From contig NZ_JACMYO010000005.1 in the NCBI RefSeq assembly GCF_020889685.1, positions 1-64,000 of the forward strand: a stretch of DNA of 64,000 nucleotides, given 5' to 3'. Every line of letters starts with the position of its first letter. The first letter of the stretch is position 1. The translations under genes and the position numbers were made by a program. Origin of the DNA: Bradyrhizobium oropedii. GTDB lineage: Bacteria; Pseudomonadota; Alphaproteobacteria; Rhizobiales; Xanthobacteraceae. The notes beneath the pieces are model-generated. The model ran no database searches and had not been told where the DNA came from. It was given only the letters and a program-made list of their open reading frames with translations. Positions 41,935 through 51,882 of the stretch are shown here, in pieces.

Positions 41935-43554
41935 ATGCAGGGCGGCGCTGCAGGACTGGCTTACCGCGGCAGGACCGCCTCGATCGGCTTTGCCCATGGT
42001 CCGCTGGTCCGCGTCGACGCGGGCGCGGGTGGCGAGCGGGTGGCCGGCACGCTGGTCGAGGAGGCGCTCGCGCTGCGCAAGGCGATCGATCTCGCAAGCG
42101 GGCAGATCGCCGATCTTGCCGCCAGCGCCGGCGGTGAAGCCGCGCAGATCCTCGAATTCCAGGTTGCGTTGCTGGAAGATGAGGATCTGATCGAGGCGAT
42201 CTTCGCGTCGATCGGCGAGGGGCGTCCGGCCGACGTCGCGTGGCGCGCGACGCTCGACGAGCAGATCGCGGCGTACAATTCGGCGGAGGATGAGTATCTG
42301 CAGGCCCGCTCGTCGGACCTTGCGGATCTGCGCGACCGCGTGGTCCACATCCTGCGCGGCGACGCGGGTGAGCCGCTGAAGATCCCAAGTGGCGGTGTCG
42401 TCTGTGCCGACGATCTGCCGCCGTCGCGTTTCCTGGAGATCGACTGGTCCGGCGGCGGCGGGCTGGCGCTGCTGCACGGCAGTCCGACCAGCCATGTCGC
42501 GATGCTGGCGCGTGCGCGCGGCATCCCGATGGTCGTGCAGCTCGGCGCCATTCCGGATGCCGGCGCCACTGCGCTGCTCGACGGCGAAGGCGCGACGCTG
42601 GAGCTCGATCCGAGCGCCGAGCAGGTGCGCATCTTCGAGAAGCGGCGCGAAAGCCATCGCAAAAGCAGGGCATCCGCGCGCGCGATCCTGCGGCGGCCGA
42701 CGGCCTCGTGGCGCGGCGAGCACGTCAAGCTCCTGATCAATATCCAGCGCGTCGACGACCTCGATCATGCGGATGCGCAATATGCCGACGGCATCGGCCT
42801 GATGCGGACGGAATTCCTGCTCAGCGGGCGGAGCGACCTGCCGGATGAGGAGACCCAATTCCAGGCCTATGACGCGGTGTTGCGCTGGGCCGGCCAGCGG
42901 CCCGTCACCATCCGCACCTTCGATGCCGGTGGCGACAAGCCGGTGCCCGGCTTCACACTGGACGGCGAGGCCAATCCATTCCTCGGTGTGCGCGGCCTGC
43001 GGCTCTGTCTGGCGCGGCCGGAGATTTTTGCCGTCCAGCTTTGCGCGCTGGCCCGCGCCGCGGTGCGCGGCAATCTCAAGGTCATGTTCCCGATGGTGAC
43101 CTCGGCCGACGAGCTCGAGGCGGGACGGAAGCTGTTCGCCGGCATCGTGCAGCGCTTGCAGGTGGACGGCATTGCCGCGATGCTTCCCGAACTGGGAATC
43201 ATGGTCGAAGTCCCGGCGGCGGCCCTGGCGGTTGCGAGCTTCAAGGCCTCCTTCTTGTCGATCGGCTCGAACGATCTCGCGCAATATGTGCTGGCCTGCG
43301 ATCGTTCCAACGGAGCTCTCGCCCCCCTGATGGACCCGCTGCATCCCGCAGTGCTTGAGCTGATCGCGCGGACCGCAGAGCACGGCCGCCGCGCCGGCAT
43401 CAGCGTCAGCCTGTGCGGCGACATGGCCGGCGATCCGCGCTGTCTTCCGGCACTGCTGAACTGCGGTCTGCGCGAATTGTCGGTGAACGCCTCGGCGCTG
43501 GCGCAGATCAAGCAGACCATCGACCGGCTGAGCAGCGGAGGCGGTGTTGGCTGA
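41935..43554 (+). CDS. ptsI: PTS enzyme I (phosphoenolpyruvate-protein phosphotransferase)
   Basis: Enzyme I of 539 residues, slightly shorter than E. coli EI (575). The phosphohistidine is residue 187 in HGSPTSHVAMLARARGIPMV. PEP-binding segments follow: DGIGLMRTEFLL near 285, TIRTFDAGGDKP near 323, ANPFLGVRGLRL, then FLSIGSNDLAQYVLACDR near 440 and the active-site Cys near 494 in SLCGDMAGDP. All key residues are present, so it should be active. ATG 41935 is 1 nt past the HPr stop. No EIIB/EIIC sugar permease is near, so the relay PEP - EI - HPr - DhaM fits best. Confidence 0.94.
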   Translation: MQGGAAGLAYRGRTASIGFAHGPLVRVDAGAGGERVAGTLVEEALALRKAIDLASGQIADLAASAGGEAAQILEFQVALLEDEDLIEAIFASIGEGRPADVAWRATLDEQIAAYNSAEDEYLQARSSDLADLRDRVVHILRGDAGEPLKIPSGGVVCADDLPPSRFLEIDWSGGGGLALLHGSPTSHVAMLARARGIPMVVQLGAIPDAGATALLDGEGATLELDPSAEQVRIFEKRRESHRKSRASARAILRRPTASWRGEHVKLLINIQRVDDLDHADAQYADGIGLMRTEFLLSGRSDLPDEETQFQAYDAVLRWAGQRPVTIRTFDAGGDKPVPGFTLDGEANPFLGVRGLRLCLARPEIFAVQLCALARAAVRGNLKVMFPMVTSADELEAGRKLFAGIVQRLQVDGIAAMLPELGIMVEVPAAALAVASFKASFLSIGSNDLAQYVLACDRSNGALAPLMDPLHPAVLELIARTAEHGRRAGISVSLCGDMAGDPRCLPALLNCGLRELSVNASALAQIKQTIDRLSSGGGVG

Positions 43555-43969
43555 CACGGCGGCCGATGAAGCGCCCGAAGCCGGCGCGGTTGCGGTCTAC
43601 AAGCGCATCTTCAAGGAAGTGCTGGAGAGCCGCCCGTCCGGCATGCGGCTGCGACTGGCCCACGCCATGGGCAAGAACCGCAGCTTCGTCAGCCAGATCA
43701 GCAATCCGGCCTATCCGGTGCCGATCCCGGTGCAGCATCTCAACACGATCTTCGATGTCTGCCACTTCCCGCCGCAGGCGAAGACCGCCTTCCTGCGTGC
43801 CTATGCCCGCGCGCATCCGCGCCGCGTCGGCCGGCTGAGCGAGGGATCGCATGAGCGGACGCTGACGCTGCACCTGCCGGATCTCGGCAGTGCCAAGCGC
43901 AATGCCGAGCTCGACACGCTGCTCCAGGAGTTCACACGGCGCCTGATTGGCATCATGCGGGAAAAATAG
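43544..43969 (+). CDS. Small putative DNA-binding protein of the dha operon
   Basis: A 141-residue protein starting with GTG 43544 (or TTG 43547) and overlapping the enzyme I gene. Residues about 30-75 read as a helix-turn-helix-like region: RLRLAHAMGKNRSFVSQISN, followed by a helical PVQHLNTIFDVCHFPP segment. The C-terminal part (TLTLHLPDLGSAKRNAELD) is acidic-amphipathic. I do not recognise a named family with certainty. Position between the phosphotransfer genes and dhaK suggests it senses or controls the kinase system, perhaps as an autoregulator. No signal peptide or membrane helix is present. Confidence 0.65.
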   Translation: MLADTAADEAPEAGAVAVYKRIFKEVLESRPSGMRLRLAHAMGKNRSFVSQISNPAYPVPIPVQHLNTIFDVCHFPPQAKTAFLRAYARAHPRRVGRLSEGSHERTLTLHLPDLGSAKRNAELDTLLQEFTRRLIGIMREK

Positions 43970-44005
43970 GCGAAAACGCCGAACAGACGAAGCGGGGAGG
44001 ACACC

Positions 44006-44989
44006 ATGAAGAAGTTCATCAATGCGGTCGACAACGTGCTCGGCGAGAGCCTCGACGGCTTCGCGGCCGCGCATGCCGATCTGGTCGTGCTGGGCGCCGA
44101 GCGTAAATTCGTTCGTCGCCGCGAGCTGAACCGCAAGAAGGTCGCGCTGGTCTCGGGCGGCGGCAGCGGGCATGAACCGCTGCATGCCGGGTTCGTCGGC
44201 TACGGCATGCTGGACGCCGCCTGTCCCGGACAGGTGTTCACCTCGCCGACGCCCGACCAGATCGTTGAGGCCGCGCAGGCGGTCGCGGGCGATGCCGGCG
44301 TGCTGTTCATCGTCAAGAACTATGCCGGCGACCGCATGAATTTCGAGATGGCGGCTGAGATCGCCGAAGGCCGCACCGCCACCATCGTGACCGATGACGA
44401 CGTCGCGGTCGAGAAATCCACCTACAGCATCGGGCGCCGCGGCGTTGCCGGCACCTTGATCGTCGAGAAGATCGTCGGTGCGGCCGCCGAGAAGGGCGCC
44501 GATCTCAAGACCTGCGTCGCACTCGGCGAACTCGTCAACGCGCGGACGCGTTCGATGGGCGTGGCGCTGACCAGCTGCACGGTACCTGCCGCGGGCACGC
44601 CGACCTTCGCGCTCGGCGAGGACGAGATGGAGATGGGCGTCGGCATCCACGGCGAACCAGGCCGCCGCCGCGTCAAGCTCGAAGCCGCCGACGCCATCGC
44701 ATCGGAAATGACGACCGCCATCGCAGACGACCTCGCTGCGCCCGTCGGCTCCGAGGCCCTGTTGCTGGTCAACGGCTTCGGCGGCACGCCGACGATCGAG
44801 CTCTATCTGATGTACAATGCCGCGCGCCGTATGCTCGAGCAGCGCGGCCTCCGCATCGCCCGCTCGCTGGTCGGCAGCTACGTCACCTCGCTCGACATGG
44901 CCGGCTGCTCGCTCACGGTGAGCCTGCTCGATGCCGAGACGTCCGCATTGTGGGACGCGCCGGTGCGCACGGCGGCGTTGAAATGGTGA
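44006..44989 (+). CDS. dhaK: Dihydroxyacetone kinase subunit DhaK
   Basis: Substrate-binding subunit of 327 residues. ALVSGGGSGHEPLHAGFVG near residue 45 and VKNYAGDRMNFEMA near 105 (catalytic Asp) form the active site. The His that binds the carbonyl of dihydroxyacetone as a hemiaminal is residue 215 in VGIHGEPGRRR. Length is close to the E. coli subunit (356), so it is the bacterial PEP-dependent type, not the ATP-dependent fused form. GGGGAGGA-type ribosome site (GCGGGGAGGACACC) precedes ATG 44006. DAK-family enzymes also act on related ketoses such as erythrulose, so dihydroxyacetone is likely but not certain. Confidence 0.93.
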   Translation: MKKFINAVDNVLGESLDGFAAAHADLVVLGAERKFVRRRELNRKKVALVSGGGSGHEPLHAGFVGYGMLDAACPGQVFTSPTPDQIVEAAQAVAGDAGVLFIVKNYAGDRMNFEMAAEIAEGRTATIVTDDDVAVEKSTYSIGRRGVAGTLIVEKIVGAAAEKGADLKTCVALGELVNARTRSMGVALTSCTVPAAGTPTFALGEDEMEMGVGIHGEPGRRRVKLEAADAIASEMTTAIADDLAAPVGSEALLLVNGFGGTPTIELYLMYNAARRMLEQRGLRIARSLVGSYVTSLDMAGCSLTVSLLDAETSALWDAPVRTAALKW

Positions 44990-45026
44990 TCGCTGCCGCG
45001 AGCGCGAGGTAAGGCGGCGCGGGTCG

Positions 45027-45407
45027 TCACGAGTTACCTTGATCGGTACGCCCGGACATCGCCGAAAACGCACGCCCCAAGGCAACTGCGGCAAAAACGC
45101 CTGCACAAGCGCCGATGCCTTTGACGAACATGTCCTTCACGTATCCATGCCTGCCGGCGAGCAGCCTTTGAAGGAGTTCGAAGCCGACGACCACAGCTAG
45201 AAGTGTAAGCAGGATCGGCAGAACGTGCTTCGGATATGCGAACGAAAATACGGCACCGACAACGAACAGGGCCACAAAACGATCGATGTTCGGCGATATC
45301 AACGTGTGGGGACGGAATGCCAGCGTTGTATCGGTGACGATGAAGAGGCCCAGGATCAAAGTCCAAGCCAAATAACGGAAAATGGTTTGTGTCATTCCTG
45401 GTGGCAC
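45027..45407 (-). CDS. VanZ-like membrane protein
   Basis: A 126-residue protein with four hydrophobic stretches: FRYLAWTLILGLFIVTDTTL, IDRFVALFVVGAVFSFAYP, VLPILLTLLAVVVGFELLQ and a last one near residues 98-113. The pattern PN-IDRFVALF, ELLQRLLAGRHGYVKDMFVKG matches VanZ-like proteins, where DxxDxxxN/G-type acidic residues sit before the last helix. GTG 45407 gives five residues more than ATG 45395, which has AGGA immediately upstream. Function in these bacteria is unknown. It stands alone between convergent dhaK and the FAH-type gene. Confidence 0.7.
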   Translation of the reverse strand: MPPGMTQTIFRYLAWTLILGLFIVTDTTLAFRPHTLISPNIDRFVALFVVGAVFSFAYPKHVLPILLTLLAVVVGFELLQRLLAGRHGYVKDMFVKGIGACAGVFAAVALGRAFSAMSGRTDQGNS

Positions 45408-45676
45408 CGATCACGAGCAATCTACACGACACCCCAAAATGCTTAATGGGCCGTGCTGGTGCTGCGCGATACACGCACTACTTCCTGTGCGCCGCGGGGT
45501 CAGAACGGCACAATCGTGTGCAGTTTCGGCTAACTCAAGGTGTACGCGCTCATGCTCAATCCGATCGGGGAAGGTGGGTTGAGTCGTTGAATTCGCAAGA
45601 CTATTTGCGGTGACCCGGCCGTGTCTCGGTCATGCAGACGATTCCGATCGTTGGCCGAGATGTGCTGAAGCCCCGC

Positions 45677-46468
45677 CTACTGTCGAAATTCGTTGGTCAA
45701 CTCGCCGATTCCGTCGATCGCGACGGTGACCGTATTGACGGGCTGTTTCATCACCCCGACGCCGATCGATGTCCCGCAGCAGATGAGGTCGCCCGGCAAC
45801 AACGTCATGTCGTGTGAGATCTTGCTGACCAGCACCTGGGCACTGAAGATCATGTCGGCAATCGGGTAGTTCTGACGTTCCTCGCCATTGAGGATGGTGC
45901 GCACCACGAGACTTGCGGGATCGAGGCCCGAGGCGATGACGGGACCGAAGGGGCCATATCCGTCGCAGCCCTTGGCCCGCGCCCATTGCGGGAAGGTCGG
46001 ATCGCGATTGAGGATGTCCGCGGCGGTGACGTCGTTGGTGCAGGTATACCCGAAGATGAAGGCGTCGGCCTGTTCGGGCGCGACGGCCGCGCAGCTCTTG
46101 CCGATGACGATGCCGAGCTCGCCTTCGTAGGTCGTCTTGCCGTCGTAGCCCTGAGGGCGCCTGATGACGGCACCGGGCGCGGTCACGCTGGTCGGTGCTT
46201 TCAAGAGGTACAACGGTTCGGCCGGCTCAGGCGATTTCAGCTTGGCCGCAAGTGCGTGAAAATTGTTCCAGAGCGCGATGATCTTGCTCGGTTGGGTCGG
46301 GGCGAGCAGCTCGACACCGTCAAGCGCCAGCGTTCGTCCGGTCGGTCGTGCGTCGCCGAACATCTCTCCTGCGTGCACGGAGATGCCGGATGGGGTGAGT
46401 TGCCCGAAGCCGATTTCGGCACGGTGGCGGAAGCGGACCCAGCGTGTCACATTGCCCATCGCGATCAC
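45677..46468 (-). CDS. Fumarylacetoacetate hydrolase family protein
   Basis: Enzyme of 263 residues in the FAH/HpcE superfamily of metal-dependent C-C hydrolases, decarboxylases and oxaloacetate-type enzymes. The metal-binding acidic residues are seen in YEGELGIVIGKSC and in TCTNDVTAADILN; AKGCDGYGPFGPVI and LLPGDLICCGTSIGVG are family segments. GTG 46468 overlaps the TGA of the upstream gene, implying coupling; ATG 46459 is an alternative. The partner is a ketopantoate-reductase-like dehydrogenase, so the two may process an oxo-acid. The substrate cannot be read from sequence. Confidence 0.87.
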   Translation of the reverse strand: MIAMGNVTRWVRFRHRAEIGFGQLTPSGISVHAGEMFGDARPTGRTLALDGVELLAPTQPSKIIALWNNFHALAAKLKSPEPAEPLYLLKAPTSVTAPGAVIRRPQGYDGKTTYEGELGIVIGKSCAAVAPEQADAFIFGYTCTNDVTAADILNRDPTFPQWARAKGCDGYGPFGPVIASGLDPASLVVRTILNGEERQNYPIADMIFSAQVLVSKISHDMTLLPGDLICCGTSIGVGVMKQPVNTVTVAIDGIGELTNEFRQ

Positions 46469-47484
46469 GCCACCGCAAGCGATTGTGCTTCGGCGGCACC
46501 GGCCGACCCGTCATAGAGGCCTGCCAGCCTGGTGCGCTGCGCGACCAGCGCCAGCACCGCGTCGAGCGCGGGCGTCGCAATTCCGGTCATCCGACCCATC
46601 TCCTGCACCACGGTGACCAGCGGATCGATCTCGACGGGACGTCCGCGTTCGAGATCCTGCAGCATCGAGGTCTTGTGCGCGCCGACCTTGCGTGCGCCCT
46701 CGATGCGGCGTTCGACGTCGACCCGAAACTTGACGCCAAAGCTTTCCGCGATCGCCTGAGCCTCCAGCATGATCGCTCTGGACAGCGCGCGCGTGCCGGG
46801 ATTGCTGCAGATCACGTCGAGGGTCGCGTGGGTGAGGGCGCTGATCGGGTTGAAGCAGACATTGCCCCACAGCTTGAGCCAGATCTCGTCGCGGATGCGT
46901 TCGTGGACCGGCGCCTTCATGCCCGCCGCTGCGAACAGGGCGGAAAGGCGCTCGACATCAGGTGTGATCTCGCCGGAGGGCTCGCCGAGCGGAAAGCTGT
47001 TACCGTAGACGTGGCGGATGACGCCGGGCGCCTCGATTTCGGTGGCGGGATAGACCACGCAGCCGATGGCGCGCGCGGGATCGAGCTCGCTCCACTGCCG
47101 CCCGCCGGGATCGATGCTCTCGAGCGCCGATCCTTCGTGCCGCCCGCCATGCTTGTAGAAATACCAGTAGGGAATGCCGTTGACGGCGGTGACGATGCGG
47201 GTCCGCTCACCCAGCAGCGGCCGCATCGGTTCGATGACGCCAGTGATCGAATGCGCCTTGAGGCAGATGATGACGAAATCCTGCTCGCCGAGTTCGGCGG
47301 GGTTATCGGTGCAGCGGGGATGCACCACGCGCTCCTCGTCGCCGATCAGGAGCTTCAAGCCGTTCTGTCGCATCGCGGCGAGATGCGCACCTCGTGCGAC
47401 CAGGCTGACATCGGCGCCTGCGCGCATCAATTCGACACCGAGATAGCCGCCGATAGCACCGGCGCCGTAGATGCAGATCTTCAT
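46465..47484 (-). CDS. Ketopantoate reductase family protein (PanE/ApbA-like)
   Basis: NADP-dependent 2-oxo-acid reductase-like protein of 339 residues. ATG 47484 is chosen: GAGAGGA-type ribosome site 5-6 nt upstream and the Rossmann motif KICIYGAGAIGGYLGVELM begins at once; the frame runs 39 codons further up without a site. Family segments are FVIICLKAHSI, NGIPYWYFYKH, the catalytic-Lys helix near IWLKLWGNVCFNPISALT, and SMLQDLERGRPVEIDPL. The length is somewhat over E. coli PanE (303). Catabolic operons often carry such paralogues with other substrates, so the gene symbol is not assigned. Confidence 0.87.
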   Translation of the reverse strand: MKICIYGAGAIGGYLGVELMRAGADVSLVARGAHLAAMRQNGLKLLIGDEERVVHPRCTDNPAELGEQDFVIICLKAHSITGVIEPMRPLLGERTRIVTAVNGIPYWYFYKHGGRHEGSALESIDPGGRQWSELDPARAIGCVVYPATEIEAPGVIRHVYGNSFPLGEPSGEITPDVERLSALFAAAGMKAPVHERIRDEIWLKLWGNVCFNPISALTHATLDVICSNPGTRALSRAIMLEAQAIAESFGVKFRVDVERRIEGARKVGAHKTSMLQDLERGRPVEIDPLVTVVQEMGRMTGIATPALDAVLALVAQRTRLAGLYDGSAGAAEAQSLAVA

Positions 47485-47569
47485 GAAATCCTCTCGGGCA
47501 GAGTAGGGACTCAGCATGAGCCGCAGCGGCTCGAACCGGGTTGCGTGGCAATGGCCTTGGGAAAATCTG

Positions 47570-47983
47570 TCAGGCCGCGCAGGCGGCGTCCTCCAAGGCA
47601 AGGCCGATGTCCCGCATGCTCACGACGCCGACGAGCCGGCCGTTGTCGATGACGGGCATGTGCCGGATGTCGTGACGAACCATCAGACGCTCGACATCGG
47701 TGAGCGCGTCCTGCGAATTGCAAGACACCAGCGGCCGCGGCGAAATGAATTGCGCGACCTTCGCGGCAAGACCACCGGTGCCGCGCTCGGCGATCACAGC
47801 GACGACATCGCGCTCGCTGAACATTCCGACCACGGTGGCGTCGACGCTGCGCGAGACGTTCCTGACCACGAGTGCGCCGACATTGCTCGCGTACATCAGG
47901 TTCGCTGCAATGCTCACGGTTTCGCTCGAGCCGATCGTCACCACGTGCGCACTGTTGGTGCGAAGGATGTCCCCGACATACAT
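47570..47983 (-). CDS. CBS-domain pair protein
   Basis: A 137-residue protein of two CBS motifs (about 6-62 and 72-128) and nothing else. Motif ends are recognisable: VVGMFSERDVVAVIAERG and LVGVVSMRDIGLALED, each with the (S/T)xRD ending that binds the ribose of adenine nucleotides. Such stand-alone pairs act as AMP/ATP sensors for partner proteins. It is divergent from the IclR-type gene and is followed on the same strand, after 85 nt, by the reductase-like gene; co-transcription is possible. Confidence 0.85.
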   Translation of the reverse strand: MYVGDILRTNSAHVVTIGSSETVSIAANLMYASNVGALVVRNVSRSVDATVVGMFSERDVVAVIAERGTGGLAAKVAQFISPRPLVSCNSQDALTDVERLMVRHDIRHMPVIDNGRLVGVVSMRDIGLALEDAACAA

Positions 47984-48212
47984 GGCATGTCCTCCCGGTT
48001 GGGTTGTTAAGAATCAATTGTGGTATACATTATCCCAGAAGTCAAACAAAAGAATCGAAACATTTCGCAAGAGAAGTGGCAAAAATGCTGACCTATTCGC
48101 CAGTAGTGTCGCCTTGACTCCTGGTGCTATTGGCATGCCATATGCCAAAACTGGCGCCCGCCCACGGCGAGCGATTTCGTTCCGAACCACAACTGGTTAG
48201 GGTCAGGTCGTG
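47984..48212. promoter_or_regulatory. Divergent promoter region, CBS protein / IclR regulator
   Basis: A 229-bp gap between divergent genes. The AT-rich patch around 48020-48035 contains TGGTATACATTAT with the self-complementary core GTATAC, 40 bp from the CBS start; on the minus strand GATAATGTATACC could supply a -10 element. No clear IclR site could be defined by eye. Confidence 0.4.
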
Positions 48213-49055
48213 ATGAAAAGAGAGCCGATCCGCCGCAAGCCGTCCGATCCCGATTCTCGCGCGCAGCCGGATCAGGACTCGCGAGACGGCGGCGTTCAAT
48301 CTGTCGATCGCGCGCTGCAAATCCTGGAAGCGCTTGCCGAGGATGACGAAGGCTATCGGCTGACAGATCTTGCGATCCGCATCGGCCTGCCGCCGTCGAC
48401 GGCTCATCGGCTACTGACGACGCTGGAGAACCGCCGGTTCGTGCAGTTCGACCGCGAGGAGTCCAAATGGCACATCGGCGCGCAAAGCTTCGTGGTCGGT
48501 TCGACCTTCATGCGCCGGCGCAATTTTTCCGCGCGGGCATTGCCGTATCTGCGCAAGCTGCGCGACCAGACCAGGGAAACGGCCAATCTGGCGGTGGTCG
48601 ATGACGATTCCATCATCGTCGTATCCCGCATCGAAAGCCGGGAGATCATGCGTTCGCTGACCAAGGTCGGCGGACGCGTCGCGTTGATCGCCTCGGGCGT
48701 GGGGAAGGCGGTGCTGGCCGCGTATTCCGATGACGACATCAATGCGATTATCCGCCGTCGTGGCATGCCGCGCCTGACGGAGAAGTCGATCATTCGGCCG
48801 GGCGAGTTGTTCAGGGAATTGGAGACCGTGCGACGCCAGGGCTATGCGGTGGACGATGAAGAGGCGCGGCTCGGCCTGCGCTGCGTGGCCGCAGTCGTCT
48901 TCAACGATTGCAGCGAGCCGTTCGCCGCGGTGTCGGTATCGGGGATGGCGGATCGTCTGACGGATGGTCGCTTGCCGGAGATCGGCGCCATCGTGCACCA
49001 GATCGCAGCTGAGCTCTCGGCAGAGCTTCGCGGCAGCAGCCGCACGCAACCGTAG
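48213..49055 (+). CDS. IclR family transcriptional regulator
   Basis: DNA-binding regulator of 280 residues. A winged helix near 30-95 begins SVDRALQILEALAEDDEGYR and contains RIGLPPSTAHRLLTTLENR as recognition region. The C-terminal effector domain (about 110-275) includes RETANLAVVDDDSIIVVSRI, RVALIASGVGKAVLAAYSD and RRQGYAVDDEEARLGLRCVA, standard for IclR proteins that bind small acids such as glyoxylate or pyruvate. ATG 48213 has AGG 5 nt upstream; a GTG directly before it is also in frame. It precedes the gcl-hyi-glxR genes in the same direction and is their likely regulator, similar to AllR in E. coli. Confidence 0.9.
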   Translation: MKREPIRRKPSDPDSRAQPDQDSRDGGVQSVDRALQILEALAEDDEGYRLTDLAIRIGLPPSTAHRLLTTLENRRFVQFDREESKWHIGAQSFVVGSTFMRRRNFSARALPYLRKLRDQTRETANLAVVDDDSIIVVSRIESREIMRSLTKVGGRVALIASGVGKAVLAAYSDDDINAIIRRRGMPRLTEKSIIRPGELFRELETVRRQGYAVDDEEARLGLRCVAAVVFNDCSEPFAAVSVSGMADRLTDGRLPEIGAIVHQIAAELSAELRGSSRTQP

Positions 49056-49246
49056 CAGGCGCAACGCCTTCTGCCGTTCTCGTCGTTGCCGGTTTCCACG
49101 CTTTCGTGGGCACTAATCACTTGGAGACATGCAAGAAATCGCCAGCGCTGCCACAGCGCGGAAAATCTGATCGATTGCGTTGAGATCGATGATCGCGGGC
49201 CTGATGATCCCAGTCAGGCCAACTCATAGCGAAGCGGGATCATCAG

Positions 49247-51034
49247 ATGAAGATGCGAGCGATAGATGCGGCAGTGCGCATACTGGAACGCGAGGGGATC
49301 ACTTGCGCTTTTGGCGTTCCCGGCGCCGCGATCAATCCGCTTTACTCCGCACTGAAACGCAACGGCTCGATCCGGCATGTTCTGGCGCGGCACGTCGAAG
49401 GTGCCTCGCACATGGCGGAAGGCTATACCAGGGCGAAAGCCGGCAATATCGGCGTTTGCATCGGCACATCGGGCCCCGCCGGAACCGATATGATCACCGG
49501 CCTCTACTCGGCGATCGCGGATTCGATTCCGATCCTCTGCATCACCGGTCAGGCGCCGCGGGCGCGGCTCTACAAGGAAGATTTTCAGGCGGTCGACATC
49601 GAGGCGATCGCCAAGCCGGTGACGAAATGGGCGGTCACCGTGCGCGAGCCGGCGCTGGTGCCGCGCGTGTTCAGCCAGGCTTTCCACGTCATGCGGTCGG
49701 GGCGGCCGGGACCGGTGCTGATCGATCTTCCGCTCGACGTGCAACTGGCCGAGATCGAGTTCGACGACGAGACCTATTCGCCGCTGCCGGTCTACAAGCC
49801 GACGGCGACCCGCAAGCAGGTCGAGAAGGCGCTTGAGATGCTCAATGCCGCCGAGCGGCCGCTGATCGTGGCCGGCGGCGGCGTGATCAACGCCGATGCA
49901 TCCGAGCTCCTGGTCGCCTTCGCCGAAGCGGTCAATGTTCCGGTCGTCCCGACGCTGATGGCATGGGGCGCCATTCCCGATGATCACGCGCTGATGGCCG
50001 GCATGGTCGGCTTGCAGACCAGCCATCGCTACGCCAACGCCACGATGCTCGAATCCGATTTCGTGCTCGGCATCGGCAACCGCTGGGCCAACCGACACAC
50101 CGGTTCGATCGAGACCTACACGAAGGGTCGCAAATTCGTCCATGTCGACATCGAGCCGACGCAGATCGGGCGGGTTTTCAATCCGGACCTCGGTATCGTG
50201 TCGGATGCGAAGGCCGCGCTGGAACTGTTCGTGAGCGTGGCAAAGGAGTGGCGGAAATCGGGGAAGCTGCGTGATCGGCAGGCGTGGCCTGCCGCCTGTC
50301 GCGACCGCAAGCGTTCGATGCTGCGCAAGAGCCACTTCGACAACATCCCGATCAAGCCGCAGCGCGTCTACGAGGAAATGAACAAGGCGTTCGGCCGCGA
50401 CACCTGCTACGTGACCGTGATCGGCTTGTCGCAGATCGCGGGCGCCCAGTTCCTCAACGTCTATCAGCCGCGCAACTGGATCAACGCCGGGCAGGCCGGT
50501 CCGCTCGGCTGGACCCTGCCGGCTGCGCTCGGTGTGCGCGCCGCCGATCCCGACCGCGAGATCGTCGCGCTGTCGGGTGACTACGACTTCCAGTTCCTGA
50601 TCGAGGAGCTCGCGGTCGGGGCGCAGTTCAATCTGCCCTACATCCACGTCGTCGTGAACAACTCATATCTCGGGCTGATCCGGCAGGCGCAGCGCGGCTT
50701 CGATATGGATTATCACGTCCAGCTCTCGTTCGAGAACATCAACGCACCCGAGATCGGCGCCTACGGCGTCGACCACGTGACCGTCGCAGAGGGGCTCGGA
50801 TGCAAGGCGATCCGTGTGACGGACCCGAACGACGCACAAGCCGCGTTCGCGACCGCGCGCGAGCTGATGGCCAAGCATCGGGTGCCCGTGGTGGTGGAGT
50901 TCATTCTCGAACGGGTCACCAACATCGCGATGGGAACGGAGATCGACAACATCGTCGAATTCGAGGAGGTGCTCGATCTTCCGCTTGATGATGTCCCGAG
51001 TGCGCAACGATCCGGCACGCTGCTGCCGGCCTGA
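49247..51034 (+). CDS. gcl: Glyoxylate carboligase
   Basis: Thiamine-diphosphate enzyme joining two glyoxylates to tartronate semialdehyde plus CO2. Its 595 residues match the family length. The N-terminus [20 protein letters not shown] and [15 protein letters not shown] are near-identical to known Gcl proteins. [13 protein letters not shown] places Val at residue 50 where other ThDP enzymes have the catalytic Glu, the known hallmark of Gcl. The ThDP-Mg motif starts at [17 protein letters not shown] near 444 and ends near [12 protein letters not shown]. Downstream hyi and glxR complete the glycerate pathway; glycerate kinase is not in the window. Confidence 0.96.
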   Translation: MKMRAIDAAVRILEREGITCAFGVPGAAINPLYSALKRNGSIRHVLARHVEGASHMAEGYTRAKAGNIGVCIGTSGPAGTDMITGLYSAIADSIPILCITGQAPRARLYKEDFQAVDIEAIAKPVTKWAVTVREPALVPRVFSQAFHVMRSGRPGPVLIDLPLDVQLAEIEFDDETYSPLPVYKPTATRKQVEKALEMLNAAERPLIVAGGGVINADASELLVAFAEAVNVPVVPTLMAWGAIPDDHALMAGMVGLQTSHRYANATMLESDFVLGIGNRWANRHTGSIETYTKGRKFVHVDIEPTQIGRVFNPDLGIVSDAKAALELFVSVAKEWRKSGKLRDRQAWPAACRDRKRSMLRKSHFDNIPIKPQRVYEEMNKAFGRDTCYVTVIGLSQIAGAQFLNVYQPRNWINAGQAGPLGWTLPAALGVRAADPDREIVALSGDYDFQFLIEELAVGAQFNLPYIHVVVNNSYLGLIRQAQRGFDMDYHVQLSFENINAPEIGAYGVDHVTVAEGLGCKAIRVTDPNDAQAAFATARELMAKHRVPVVVEFILERVTNIAMGTEIDNIVEFEEVLDLPLDDVPSAQRSGTLLPA

Positions 51035-51072
51035 CGACATCACCCAGCGCTGCCCGAAGCGGAGATACGACC

Positions 51073-51858
<786 letters not shown>

Positions 51859-51882
51859 TCAAGCTGACAGGAGCATCATCAC

